Numbered from the stretch's first letter, positions 1-5,857 are shown. The stretch is DNA of 9,515 nt from an uncultured Oribacterium sp. (GCA_937927445.1 CALAOB010000101.1:1-9515); one strand, 5' to 3'. The notes: generated by a model not told the origin, from the sequence alone. Numbers and translations: made by a program.

Positions 1-649
1 TGTTGACGACCAGGGTGTAGAACATGATCGGGGAGAGGCCCGGCAGCGTCAGGCTGAAGAACTGCTGCACGCCGCTCGCGCCGTCGACCGACGCCCGCTC
101 GTAGATGGTTTCGTCGATGTTGCCGAGGCCGGCGGAGAAATACAGGAAGTTGATGCCACTGTTCAGCCAGGCGGTGAGGATCGCCACGCAGTAGAGTGCC
201 GTGGCCGGATCGTTCAGCCAGTTGATGTCGAGGCCGAGGAGCTTGTTCACGATGCCGACCGCCGGGTGCAGCATGATCTTGAAGATCATGGCCGCCGAGC
301 TGGACGCGATGGCCATCGGAAGGGCGTAGGCCGTACTGAAGGCCCGGATGCCCGGGAAGGCTTTATTACAGAGCACCGCGGCGATGAGGCCGAGGGCCAT
401 GCCGCCGAAAACGACGATGGTGACGAAGATGAGCGTCACCTTCAGGCTGTTCACGAAGGAGGCGGAGCTCAGCAGATCGGTATAGTTCTGAAGTCCCACG
501 AAGAGCTTCGCCTGGCCCATCTTGTTCGTCATGAAGAGGCTGAGATAAAGCGTCTTAAAAAACGGATAAAAGAGAAATACTGCAAAGATCAGAAGACTCG
601 GCACCAGATAGAGGTACGATGTCAGCTGAACATGCTTACTTTTCCCCAT
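1..649 (-). CDS. Carbohydrate ABC transporter permease (MalF/UgpA type), 3' end outside window
   Basis: Inner-membrane subunit of a sugar or glycerol-phosphate importer. It forms the translocation path and docks on the ATPase encoded just upstream. I read 216 codons from the ATG at 649; this family is usually about 290 residues, so roughly the last quarter lies beyond the left edge. Hydrophobic spans are visible at about residues 11-39 and 66-94, with others around 104-126 and 150-172. The cytoplasmic EAA-type loop that contacts the ATPase is at about 183-207, with YERASVDGA, a Gly at 193 and the ending LPGLSP. The start is supported by AAAGGAG 8 nt upstream, lying inside the end of the ATPase gene, and only 2 nt separate the two genes, so translation is probably coupled. 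A second permease and a solute-binding protein would be expected further left, but this is inference. The substrate cannot be told from the sequence. Confidence 0.9.
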   Translation of the reverse strand, partial: MGKSKHVQLTSYLYLVPSLLIFAVFLFYPFFKTLYLSLFMTNKMGQAKLFVGLQNYTDLLSSASFVNSLKVTLIFVTIVVFGGMALGLIAAVLCNKAFPGIRAFSTAYALPMAIASSSAAMIFKIMLHPAVGIVNKLLGLDINWLNDPATALYCVAILTAWLNSGINFLYFSAGLGNIDETIYERASVDGASGVQQFFSLTLPGLSPIMFYTLVVN

Positions 650-651
650 GC

Positions 652-1794
652 TTACCACTCCTTTCTGTAGAGGAGATTCTCCTCCGTTTCCATGTCGAAG
701 ACATGGGCACGATCCATATCGAAGTAAAGCCGGATCTTCTCTCCTGCCTGCGTCTGGTTCGTCGGCTTCAGGCGGACCGCACAGGTCAGGTTCTGCTCAT
801 CGAAGTACAGGATCACCTCGGAGCCGAGCATCTCGCGCGTCACGACGGTCTCCTCGACATCGACGCTGTTCTCCGCGAAACCGCCCTTGATGGCCTCTGC
901 TTCTTCGTAGATGTCCTCCGGACGGATGCCGAGGATCACGCGACGGCCATCGTACTTTTCCCCGATGCGGCGTGCGTTCTGCCCAGTGAGATAGACCTTC
1001 CGGATCGGGCCGGTACCGGCGAAGATGAGGGCGGTGCGCTCACGCTCGACCGAAACATCACACTCGATGAAGTTCATCGAAGGGGAGCCCACGAAACCGG
1101 CAACGAATTTATTGATTGGATGATCGTAGATCATCTGTGGTGTATCCACCTGCTGGATGAAGCCGTCCTTCATCACGACGATCTTCGTACCGAGGGTCAT
1201 CGCCTCGGTCTGGTCGTGGGTGACGTAGATGATGGTCGTGTTCAGCTTTTTATGTAACTTCTGCAGCTCGACACGCATCTGTCCGCGCAGCTTCGCATCG
1301 AGGTTACTGAGCGGCTCATCCATAAAGAAGGCCTTCGGCTGCCGCACGATGGCGGCGCCGATTGCGACACGCTGCTTCTGTCCGCCGGAGAGTGCGACCG
1401 GCTTCCGATCGAGCAGCTGTCCGATCTCCAGGATATCCGCCACCTCGCGCACCTTCCGGTCGATCTCCTGCTTCGGCAGCTTCCGGACCTTCAGTGCATA
1501 CGCGATATTGCCATAGACCGTCATGTTCGGGTACAGCGCGTAATTCTGGAATACCATAGACATGTCACGCTCACCCGGTTCCAGGTAGTTGCACAGGTTT
1601 CCGTCGATCCACAGCTCCCCATCCGTGATCTCCTCGAGACCCGCGATGAGACGAAGCGTCGTTGACTTGCCACAGCCGGACGGACCGACGAACACCACGA
1701 ACTCATGATCATGGATGTCGAGGTTGAAATCCTTTACGCCATAGTGCGTCGCATCAAATTGCTTACAGACATTTCGAAGTGCAATTTCTGCCAC
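652..1794 (-). CDS. ugpC: ABC transporter ATP-binding protein, UgpC/MsmX/MalK family
   Basis: Cytoplasmic ATPase that powers carbohydrate uptake; 380 residues, normal for the family. Walker A GPSGCGKST is at 37-45, the Q-loop Gln at 83, the signature LSGGQ at 135-139, Walker B AFFMDEP at 155-161, the D-loop SNLD at 163-166 and the switch His at 193. Residues from about 240 on form the OB-fold/TOBE regulatory domain, including GIRPEDI. I choose the GTG at 1794 because AAAGGAGG sits 7 nt before it and the product then starts MAEIALRNV, as relatives do. An open frame runs 62 codons further upstream but has no comparable ribosome binding site or family-like sequence. An oddity: after the signature the usual VAxGR reads VAIGAA, so the common Arg is Ala147. 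The gene heads the operon with the permease. The ugpC name marks the family; ATPases of this type often serve several sugars. Confidence 0.93.
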   Translation of the reverse strand: MAEIALRNVCKQFDATHYGVKDFNLDIHDHEFVVFVGPSGCGKSTTLRLIAGLEEITDGELWIDGNLCNYLEPGERDMSMVFQNYALYPNMTVYGNIAYALKVRKLPKQEIDRKVREVADILEIGQLLDRKPVALSGGQKQRVAIGAAIVRQPKAFFMDEPLSNLDAKLRGQMRVELQKLHKKLNTTIIYVTHDQTEAMTLGTKIVVMKDGFIQQVDTPQMIYDHPINKFVAGFVGSPSMNFIECDVSVERERTALIFAGTGPIRKVYLTGQNARRIGEKYDGRRVILGIRPEDIYEEAEAIKGGFAENSVDVEETVVTREMLGSEVILYFDEQNLTCAVRLKPTNQTQAGEKIRLYFDMDRAHVFDMETEENLLYRKEW

Positions 1795-1809
1795 TCTGTA
1801 TCCTCCTTT

Positions 1810-1863
1810 GCAGCCATAGGGCTGCATCTTGTTTTTCTTCATAGATACTGGCTTTCCAGCCAG
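1810..1863 (-). promoter_or_regulatory. Two tandem hairpins in the leader of the ABC transporter operon
   Basis: Two perfect 6-bp stems with 4-nt loops lie just upstream of the GTG start. Stem 1 is CTGGCT/AGCCAG at 1848-1863. Stem 2 is GCAGCC/GGCTGC at 1810-1825 and abuts the AAAGGAGG ribosome binding site at 1801-1808. Neither is followed by a T-run, so they are not terminators. They could protect the mRNA 5' region or tune access to the ribosome binding site; that role is inference. No clear promoter for the operon was found in the gap. Confidence 0.4.
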
Positions 1864-2021
1864 GTGCATCCCGCCTGCTACAGCCGAACACCGTACGGAA
1901 TCTGCAGGACGCAGCGATTCCCGTTTCGACAGCGGAACTTTCGCACGCCCCCTATATAACCACATCGGACCAGGCGGCATCTATCATGCTGTCGCTAAAT
2001 TTACGTAAAATGGAGGTAAGG

Positions 2022-2138
2022 ATGGACCGGAACCATGCGGCGGGGGACCCGGAGGGCCGACAACGGAGGCACAGTACTCCGAGACCGATGGGCTCTAAGC
2101 CGGGTACCCCGCCTGCACGCTTCTCCGCGAGCATATAA
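2022..2138 (+). ncRNA. RNA A: folded RNA candidate between the ABC operon and tRNA-Cys (core 2039-2113)
   Basis: The gap 1795-2219 has no recognisable protein gene. Within it the plus strand folds tightly. The outer arms GGCGGGGGACCCGG (2039-2052) and CCGGGTACCCCGCC (2100-2113) pair at 13 of 14 positions. Inside, AGGGCC (2053-2058) pairs with GGCTCT (2091-2096), including one G-U, and CGGAG (2064-2068) pairs perfectly with CTCCG (2077-2081). A further 7-nt stem with one mismatch, TGCACGC/GCGAGCA, follows at about 2114-2133. The G-U pair becomes an A-C clash on the other strand, so the plus strand is favoured. The core shares two blocks with the RNA candidate at 9350-9515. No good promoter was found for A itself. 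A 38-codon frame opens at ATG 2022 behind GGAGG (2012-2016), but its Arg/Pro-rich product resembles nothing I know, and the second copy has no such frame. Confidence 0.4.
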
Positions 2139-2152
2139 CTGAAAATATGTGA

Positions 2153-2181
2153 TTGCTTATTTCCTATAAATACGCTATACT
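2153..2181 (+). promoter_or_regulatory. Promoter of tRNA-Cys
   Basis: A -35 box TTGCTT (2153-2158), a 17-nt spacer and a -10 box TATACT (2176-2181) give a strong sigma-A type promoter. It would start transcription about 30 nt before the tRNA. Confidence 0.75.
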
Positions 2182-2219
2182 ATGGGAAGTCGAAAAACGA
2201 TGCACTGCATCACAGATAT

Positions 2220-2290
2220 GGCGAGATAGCCAAGTGGTAAGGCGTGGGTCTGCAACACCCTGAGCGCCGGTTCGAATCCGACTCTCGCCT
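2220..2290 (+). tRNA. tRNA-Cys (anticodon GCA)
   Basis: A 71-nt cloverleaf. The acceptor arms GGCGAGA (2220-2226) and TCTCGCC (2283-2289) pair perfectly. The D arm stem is GCC/GGC. The anticodon loop is CTGCAAC with GCA at 2252-2254, the T loop is TTCGAAT, and the discriminator is T at 2290, the U73 that marks cysteine tRNAs. CCA is not encoded. Two stem positions do not pair: T2245-T2261 at the top of the anticodon stem and C2267-A2281 in the T stem. The gene stands alone between its own promoter and a strong terminator. Confidence 0.95.
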
Positions 2291-2293
2291 CGA

Positions 2294-2336
2294 AAAAAAG
2301 AGGACATCTACTATATAGTAGATGTCCTCTTTTTTG
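2294..2336 (+). terminator. Intrinsic terminator after tRNA-Cys, perfect palindrome
   Basis: 2294-2335 is a perfect 42-nt palindrome: six A, a 15-nt arm GAGGACATCTACTAT, its exact complement and six T. It begins 4 nt after the tRNA. The symmetry and T-runs on both strands mean it can also stop transcription arriving from the PHP gene on the other side. Confidence 0.9.
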
Positions 2337-2353
2337 TATTCATCAGCCAAAAG

Positions 2354-2384
2354 AAAAACTGTCGAGTATAGCCGACAGTTTTTT
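2354..2384 (-). terminator. Bidirectional terminator for the PHP gene
   Basis: Arms AAAAACTGTCG (2354-2364) and CGACAGTTTTT (2373-2383) form an 11-bp stem with an 8-nt loop and T-runs on both strands. It follows the PHP stop codon by about 36 nt on the minus strand. A third matching arm at 2401-2412 can pair with 2358-2369 over 12 bp and so competes for the same strand. Confidence 0.75.
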
Positions 2385-2419
2385 CTTCATTTCGTCGATC
2401 ATACTCGACAGTGCATGGT

Positions 2420-3241
2420 TTACTTCGTCAGCAGGTCCTTCACGCCGCTTTCCTTCAGTGCGCTGAGGAAGCTCTGCTGGTCGCGGCTCGCGATGAGCTC
2501 CTCCGGGAACTGTACTTCCGCAAGGAGCTTTTTCGTCTCCTCGAACTTTCCGATGTGCGGTGCGATGTGGGCGTCGGTCGCGATGGTGATCTGACAGCCG
2601 ACCTCCGCGCATGCCGTGAGGATCTGCCGGCAGCGGTCCTTATTGACGCCGCCGCTCCACGGGAAGCCGAAGCTGTGCTCGTTCACCTCGAGGCACTTAT
2701 GCATCGCCTTCGCCGCCTCCGCAAGCGCGCGGTAGTCGACATCGAGGCCGGTGCGGCCCACATGACCGAGGATGAAGACCTTCGGCTTCGACAGAGCCTT
2801 TATATACATGTCGGTCAGCGTAGTGCGCGACGCATCGCCGATGAAGGACTTGCCATGCACGCTCGCGATGACGTAATCCATCTGGCGGGTCGTGTGCTCG
2901 TAGAGCGTGGTCGGTTCCTTATATGCATCGCCGACGATGGAGCGATCATTCGGGATATCCTCGCCGAAAAGCGCACCGTCGAGCCCCACGATATCCACCT
3001 CACAGCCCGCGAGCAGCGTCACGCCCATCCACGTCCGTGGCCAGGTCGCCGGTGCATTCGCGAGGTACTGGTAGTTCTTCGCATTTTCGTAATCCGGCCA
3101 GAGCATCGCTGAGAAGTGGTCGGTGGAGCCGAGCAGCTCGAGTCCGGTGTCCGCCGCCTCGCGCACATTCTCCGCAATCGTGGAAAACGCGTGCCGACTG
3201 TACAGTGTATGGGTATGGGTGTCACATTTGATTTCGTACAT
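2420..3241 (-). CDS. PHP-domain metal-dependent hydrolase, YcdX-like phosphatase
   Basis: 273-residue cytoplasmic protein of the PHP superfamily, related to the E. coli YcdX group of putative phosphatases/phosphoesterases with a three-metal centre. The metal-binding motifs appear in the expected order: DTHTHT with H9 and H11, H17 in SRHAFST, STDH with H42, GCEVDI with E81, ASVH with H129, GHVGR with H160, and ATDAH with D223 and H225. The full set of ligands and the length argue for an active enzyme. The physiological substrate is not known for this group. The ATG at 3241 is chosen because AGGAGAGG lies 7 nt upstream and the product begins MYEIKCDTHTH; the frame extends 13 codons further but without support. 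The gene is transcribed alone, divergently from rlmI, and ends at a terminator facing tRNA-Cys. A histidinol-phosphatase-like role is possible, but no his genes are nearby. Confidence 0.88.
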   Translation of the reverse strand: MYEIKCDTHTHTLYSRHAFSTIAENVREAADTGLELLGSTDHFSAMLWPDYENAKNYQYLANAPATWPRTWMGVTLLAGCEVDIVGLDGALFGEDIPNDRSIVGDAYKEPTTLYEHTTRQMDYVIASVHGKSFIGDASRTTLTDMYIKALSKPKVFILGHVGRTGLDVDYRALAEAAKAMHKCLEVNEHSFGFPWSGGVNKDRCRQILTACAEVGCQITIATDAHIAPHIGKFEETKKLLAEVQFPEELIASRDQQSFLSALKESGVKDLLTK

Positions 3242-3263
3242 AATAAAACCTCTCCTAAATTGC

Positions 3264-3292
3264 TTGCAATCATAACACAAGTGCGCTAAATT
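3264..3292 (+). promoter_or_regulatory. Promoter of the RlmI-like methyltransferase gene
   Basis: TTGCAA (3264-3269), a 17-nt spacer and TAAATT (3287-3292), about 28 nt before the start codon. It overlaps the oppositely directed promoter of the PHP gene. Confidence 0.55.
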
Positions 3293-3296
3293 GCAA
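3269..3296 (-). promoter_or_regulatory. Promoter of the PHP gene, overlapping the divergent one
   Basis: On the minus strand, -35 TTGCAA (3291-3296) and -10 TATGAT (3269-3274) are separated by 16 nt. Each promoter's -35 overlaps the other's -10 by one or two bases, so both are unlikely to be bound at the same time. Confidence 0.55.
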
Positions 3297-3319
3297 ATCA
3301 GGAAAAAAGAGAGGTGACT

Positions 3320-4546
3320 ATGGGAACATCATTGGTTTCAGATGGAAAGGTGATTCTGCGTAAGGGCGAGGGCCGCACGATCAAGGCGGGCGGTGCCTGG
3401 GTTTTCGACAATGAAATCGACCGGTACGCAGGTGACTACGCGAACGGGGATATCGTCCGCGTGGAGGATTTCGACGGCTTCTTCATGGGCTATGGCTTCA
3501 TCAACCACAACTCGAAGATCCGTGTGCGGATGCTGAGCCGCTGGCGGAAGGAGCCGATCGACGCAGAGTTTCTGCGGGAGCGTGTGAAGGCGGCGTGGGA
3601 ATACCGGAAGACCGTCATGGGCGAGGATATAGATGCCTGCCGTGTGATCTTCGGCGAGGCCGACGGACTGCCGGGACTGACGGTCGATAAATATGAGGAT
3701 GTGCTGGTGGTCGAGTCGCTCGCACTCGGCATGGATCATCTGAAGCCGATGATTCTCGAGGATCTCGTGGAGATTCTCCGGGAAGACGGCATTCACATCC
3801 GCGGCATTTACGAGCGAAGCGACGCGCCGGTTCGGAAAAAGGAAGGCATGGATGTGTATAAGGGCTTCATCGGCCCGGAGTTTGACACGAATGTCGAGAT
3901 CACCGAGAACGGCGTCAAGTATATGGTCGATGTCGTGAATGGACAGAAGACCGGATTTTTCCTTGACCAGAAGTATAATCGTCGGGCGATGCAGCGGATC
4001 TGTAAGGGGAAGCGCGTCCTCGACTGCTTCACGCATATGGGTACCTTCGCGCTGAACGCCGGCATCGCAGGCGCGACGGAGGTCGAGGGGCTCGATATCT
4101 CGGAGCTCGCGATCCAGCAGGCGACGGCGAACGCGAAGCGGAACCATCTCGAGGATACCGTGCATTTCCGTGTGGCGGATGTGCTCGACGAGCTACCGAA
4201 GCTGAACGCACAGGGCGAGAAGTATGACGTCGTCATCCTCGACCCGCCGGCGTTTACGAAGTCCCGCGAGGCAACGAAGGCCGCGATCCGCGGTTACCGC
4301 GAGATCAACATGCAGGGCCTGAAGCTTGTGAAGGACGGCGGATACTTCGCCACCTGCAGTTGCAGTCACTTCATGACCCCGGAGCTCTTCACGAAGACCA
4401 TCGCCGAGGCGGCCCGCTCCGTGCACCGCCGCCTCCGTCAGATCGAGTACCGCACCCAGGCCTGCGATCATCCGATCCTCTGGTCCGGTGACGAAAACTC
4501 CTATTATCTCAAGTTCTACATCTTCCAGGTATGTGACGAGAAGTAA
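3320..4546 (+). CDS. rlmI: Class I rRNA (cytosine-C5) large-subunit methyltransferase, RlmI family
   Basis: S-adenosylmethionine-dependent enzyme of the RlmI (YccW) family, which methylates C1962 of 23S rRNA in E. coli; 408 residues, close to the family's usual length of about 400. The N-terminal 75 residues fit the PUA-like RNA-binding domain. FGEADGLPGLTVDKY (111-125) and GQKTGFFLDQ (208-217) are typical of the family. The SAM-binding motif VLDCFTHMGTFALNA is at 233-247, the acidic D259 follows in GLDIS, ILDPPAF is at 306-312, and the TCSCS motif (345-349) carries the catalytic cysteine. AGAGAGG ends 5 nt before the ATG at 3320. A GTG at 3314 in the same frame overlaps that ribosome binding site and is less likely. 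It is monocistronic, with its own terminator. The exact target base in this organism is inferred from the family. Confidence 0.92.
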   Translation: MGTSLVSDGKVILRKGEGRTIKAGGAWVFDNEIDRYAGDYANGDIVRVEDFDGFFMGYGFINHNSKIRVRMLSRWRKEPIDAEFLRERVKAAWEYRKTVMGEDIDACRVIFGEADGLPGLTVDKYEDVLVVESLALGMDHLKPMILEDLVEILREDGIHIRGIYERSDAPVRKKEGMDVYKGFIGPEFDTNVEITENGVKYMVDVVNGQKTGFFLDQKYNRRAMQRICKGKRVLDCFTHMGTFALNAGIAGATEVEGLDISELAIQQATANAKRNHLEDTVHFRVADVLDELPKLNAQGEKYDVVILDPPAFTKSREATKAAIRGYREINMQGLKLVKDGGYFATCSCSHFMTPELFTKTIAEAARSVHRRLRQIEYRTQACDHPILWSGDENSYYLKFYIFQVCDEK

Positions 4547-4585
4547 AAAACGAGGAGCACCCCTATCTTGGGATGCTCCTTTTCT
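4545..4585 (+). terminator. Bidirectional terminator between rlmI and rpiB
   Basis: AGGAGCA (4553-4559) pairs with TGCTCCT (4574-4580); a C-A mismatch and a CCC/GGG inner stem follow. T-runs lie after it on the plus strand and, as the A-run at 4545-4550, on the minus strand. It starts at the rlmI stop codon and also faces the end of rpiB about 60 nt away, so it can serve both convergent genes. Confidence 0.8.
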
Positions 4586-4640
4586 TATCTCTTCTGTTTT
4601 CGACGGGATGGCACGATCGCATACCCGCTCGGCACGATGC

Positions 4641-5108
4641 TTACGCCTCGTCGGCTACCTTCAGCTTCTGGGTCGCTTCGATCTCCATGATCTCGTCGAC
4701 ACGTCTCTGGTGACGGCCACCCTCGAAGGTCGCGCCGGTCCATGCGTCCACGATCTGCTTCGCGGTCTCGATGCCGATGACACGTGCGCCGAAGCAGATG
4801 ACGTTCGAATTATTATGACGCTTGCTCATCTCTGCGGAGTACGGCTCGCTGCAGCAGCATGCACGGATGCCCTCAACCTTATTGCATGCGAGGCTGATGC
4901 CTACGCCGGTACCACAGATGGCGATGCCTCCATCCACTTCACCGGAAGCGACCATCTTACCGACACGGTAGCCGGAAATCGGATAATCGAAGCTCTCCGG
5001 AGAATTCGTGCCGACATCGATCACCTCAATGCCCTTTCCCTCGAGATACGCCTTGATCTCGTTCTTCATCTCAATCGCTGCATGATCGTTGCCAATGACT
5101 AATTTCAT
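4641..5108 (-). CDS. rpiB: Ribose-5-phosphate isomerase B
   Basis: 155-residue cytoplasmic sugar-phosphate isomerase interconverting ribose 5-phosphate and ribulose 5-phosphate in the non-oxidative pentose phosphate pathway. The N-terminus MKLVIGNDHAA carries the substrate-contacting D8-H9. The catalytic thiol is C65 in ICGTGVGIS, followed by the anion-hole GTGVG loop. H98 lies in MSKRHNN, and R132 and R136 in the GGRHQRR segment match the phosphate-binding arginines. The length is near the usual 145-150. The ATG at 5108 has AGGAG 8 nt upstream. It is a single-gene unit with its own promoter at 5189-5218 and a shared terminator. LacA/LacB galactose-6-phosphate isomerases are the nearest alternative, but they come as a pair in lactose operons, and no partner is present here. 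Confidence 0.93.
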   Translation of the reverse strand: MKLVIGNDHAAIEMKNEIKAYLEGKGIEVIDVGTNSPESFDYPISGYRVGKMVASGEVDGGIAICGTGVGISLACNKVEGIRACCCSEPYSAEMSKRHNNSNVICFGARVIGIETAKQIVDAWTGATFEGGRHQRRVDEIMEIEATQKLKVADEA

Positions 5109-5160
5109 GATTTTTTCTCCTCGTCCATTCGCTGAATGCGCCCTGCGTTTTGTTAATTAT

Positions 5161-5178
5161 TAGACAAGCTTTTGTCTA
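5161..5178 (-). promoter_or_regulatory. Perfect hairpin/inverted repeat in the rpiB leader
   Basis: TAGACAA and TTGTCTA (5161-5167 and 5172-5178) form a perfect 7-bp inverted repeat with a 4-base centre. It lies just downstream of the -10 box of the rpiB promoter, near the predicted transcription start. It could be an operator or a 5' stabilising hairpin; nothing in the sequence decides between them. Confidence 0.35.
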
Positions 5179-5188
5179 TATCACCTGC

Positions 5189-5218
5189 AGTATAGCATAG
5201 TTTTTACATGAAGGTGAA
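5189..5218 (-). promoter_or_regulatory. Promoter of rpiB
   Basis: Minus strand: -10 TATACT (5189-5194) preceded by TGC, giving an extended -10, with a weaker -35 TTCACC (5213-5218) at 18-nt spacing. The leader is about 80 nt. Confidence 0.6.
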
Positions 5219-5283
5219 TCTGTACTGTCATATACATAAGAAAAACGCCACAAAGCAGGGTACAAATGTGTACAAAAATTTAC

Positions 5284-5312
5284 TTGTTCTTTTGTGTAAT
5301 GTGCTATATTAT
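5284..5312 (+). promoter_or_regulatory. Promoter of the 80-residue protein gene
   Basis: TTGTTC (5284-5289), a 17-nt spacer and TATTAT (5307-5312). A TGC-TATATT extended -10 reading of the same bases is also possible. The ATG follows about 80 nt downstream. Confidence 0.55.
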
Positions 5313-5350
5313 CGTCGCGTGAACAGGATTAGTAAACATGATATGAGAAA

Positions 5351-5364
5351 GTGTTGATCAACAC
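5351..5364. promoter_or_regulatory. 14-bp perfect palindrome, candidate operator
   Basis: GTGTTGATCAACAC is a perfect palindrome 39 bp downstream of the -10 box and 28 bp before the start codon of the 80-residue protein. Its place and symmetry fit a dimeric repressor site; an mRNA hairpin is the alternative. No regulator gene is present in the window. Confidence 0.4.
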
Positions 5365-5392
5365 GAATGATAACACACAAAGGAGGTTTGTT

Positions 5393-5635
5393 ATGAAGCT
5401 TGTAAATGTCAATAATGTAGAAGGTCTCTTCGAGGTGCTCGATAAGTGCCAGGGCGATGTCTATCTCGTTTCCAAGGAAGGCGATCGCATCAATCTGAAG
5501 TCAAAGCTTTCCCAGATGCTCTTCACTGCAAATCTTTTCACAAAGGCAACCATCAATGAGCTCGACCTCATCGTGGCGGAGCCGGAGGATATGAAGCGCG
5601 TCGTTGATTTCATGATGGGCAGCGCGAACATCTGA
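5393..5635 (+). CDS. Uncharacterised 80-residue protein
   Basis: Short soluble protein with no signal peptide or membrane segment. It is a real gene by these signs: AAAGGAGG 6 nt before the ATG, a promoter upstream, a strong terminator downstream, and coding-like composition. The sequence alternates short hydrophobic strands with charged turns (MKLVNVNNVEGLFEVLDKC, then DVYLVSKEGDRINLKSKLSQ), followed by a Leu/Ile/Val-rich strand near LDLIVAEPED and an amphipathic helix at the end. This suggests a small mixed alpha/beta domain. It has a single Cys and no catalytic motif that I can name. From memory, similar short proteins with a GDRxNLKSKL segment are common in Lachnospiraceae and sometimes carry a doubtful poly(A)-polymerase label; I cannot confirm this. 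It stands alone between rpiB and the uracil permease gene, so the context gives no function. Confidence 0.85.
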   Translation: MKLVNVNNVEGLFEVLDKCQGDVYLVSKEGDRINLKSKLSQMLFTANLFTKATINELDLIVAEPEDMKRVVDFMMGSANI

Positions 5636-5717
5636 TCTACATCGTCAATACAGTTCTGCAGTGATTTCGGATGCCCCCTATTCCGAGGTCGCCAGCAGAA
5701 TGCCAGCCTATAATTTA

Positions 5718-5753
5718 AGAGCCCGTGGAGCATGCGCTCCATGGGCTCTTTTT
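5718..5753 (+). terminator. Intrinsic terminator after the 80-residue protein gene
   Basis: AGAGCCCGTGGAGC (5718-5731) and GCTCCATGGGCTCT (5736-5749) make a 14-bp stem with one G-U, an ATGC loop and TTTTT at 5749-5753. It lies 82 nt after the stop codon. Confidence 0.9.
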
Positions 5754-5758
5754 GTTTA

Positions 5759-5830
5759 TCAGCTCTTCTGCACTGCGAGGCCCATCCGCGCCAGCTTCTG
5801 ATTCAGCTCCCGCGGCGTGTAACCACTTAC
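5759..5830 (-). pseudogene. Possible gene remnant: coding-like C-terminal tail downstream of the permease
   Basis: On the minus strand, after the permease terminator, a short open stretch ends in TGA-TAA at 5761-5756. Its last residues read VSGYTPRELNQKLARMGLAVQKS, with GC-rich third positions like the real genes nearby. It has no start codon with a ribosome binding site. The frame is open back to the permease stop codon, but that includes the terminator hairpin. It may be the tail of a decayed gene. There is a faint resemblance to C-terminal helix-turn-helix tails of phage antirepressors, which I do not consider established. Chance is a serious alternative. Confidence 0.2.
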
Positions 5831-5857
5831 GAAATTCTTAAGATGGCGAAAACGACA

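Noticed and set aside
652..1257. Long plus-strand frames opposite the ABC ATPase
   Set aside because: Antisense shadows of a high-GC gene; no ribosome binding site or recognisable domain. The same applies to frames opposite rlmI, the PHP gene, the permease and the serine dehydratase genes.
1795..1980. 62-codon in-frame upstream extension of the ABC ATPase
   Set aside because: The extra sequence has no family-like residues and no good ribosome binding site, whereas GTG 1794 has AAAGGAGG at ideal spacing and gives the normal N-terminus.
2022..2138. 38-codon plus-strand frame with GGAGG 5 nt before ATG
   Set aside because: The Arg/Pro-rich product resembles nothing I know, and the nucleotide blocks shared with 9366-9430 are kept there without any reading frame, so RNA structure explains it better. 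Ribosome profiling could reopen the question.
2354..2400. Short minus-strand peptide MIDEMKKKLSAILDSFSFG downstream of the PHP gene
   Set aside because: No ribosome binding site, and the reading falls inside the terminator hairpins.
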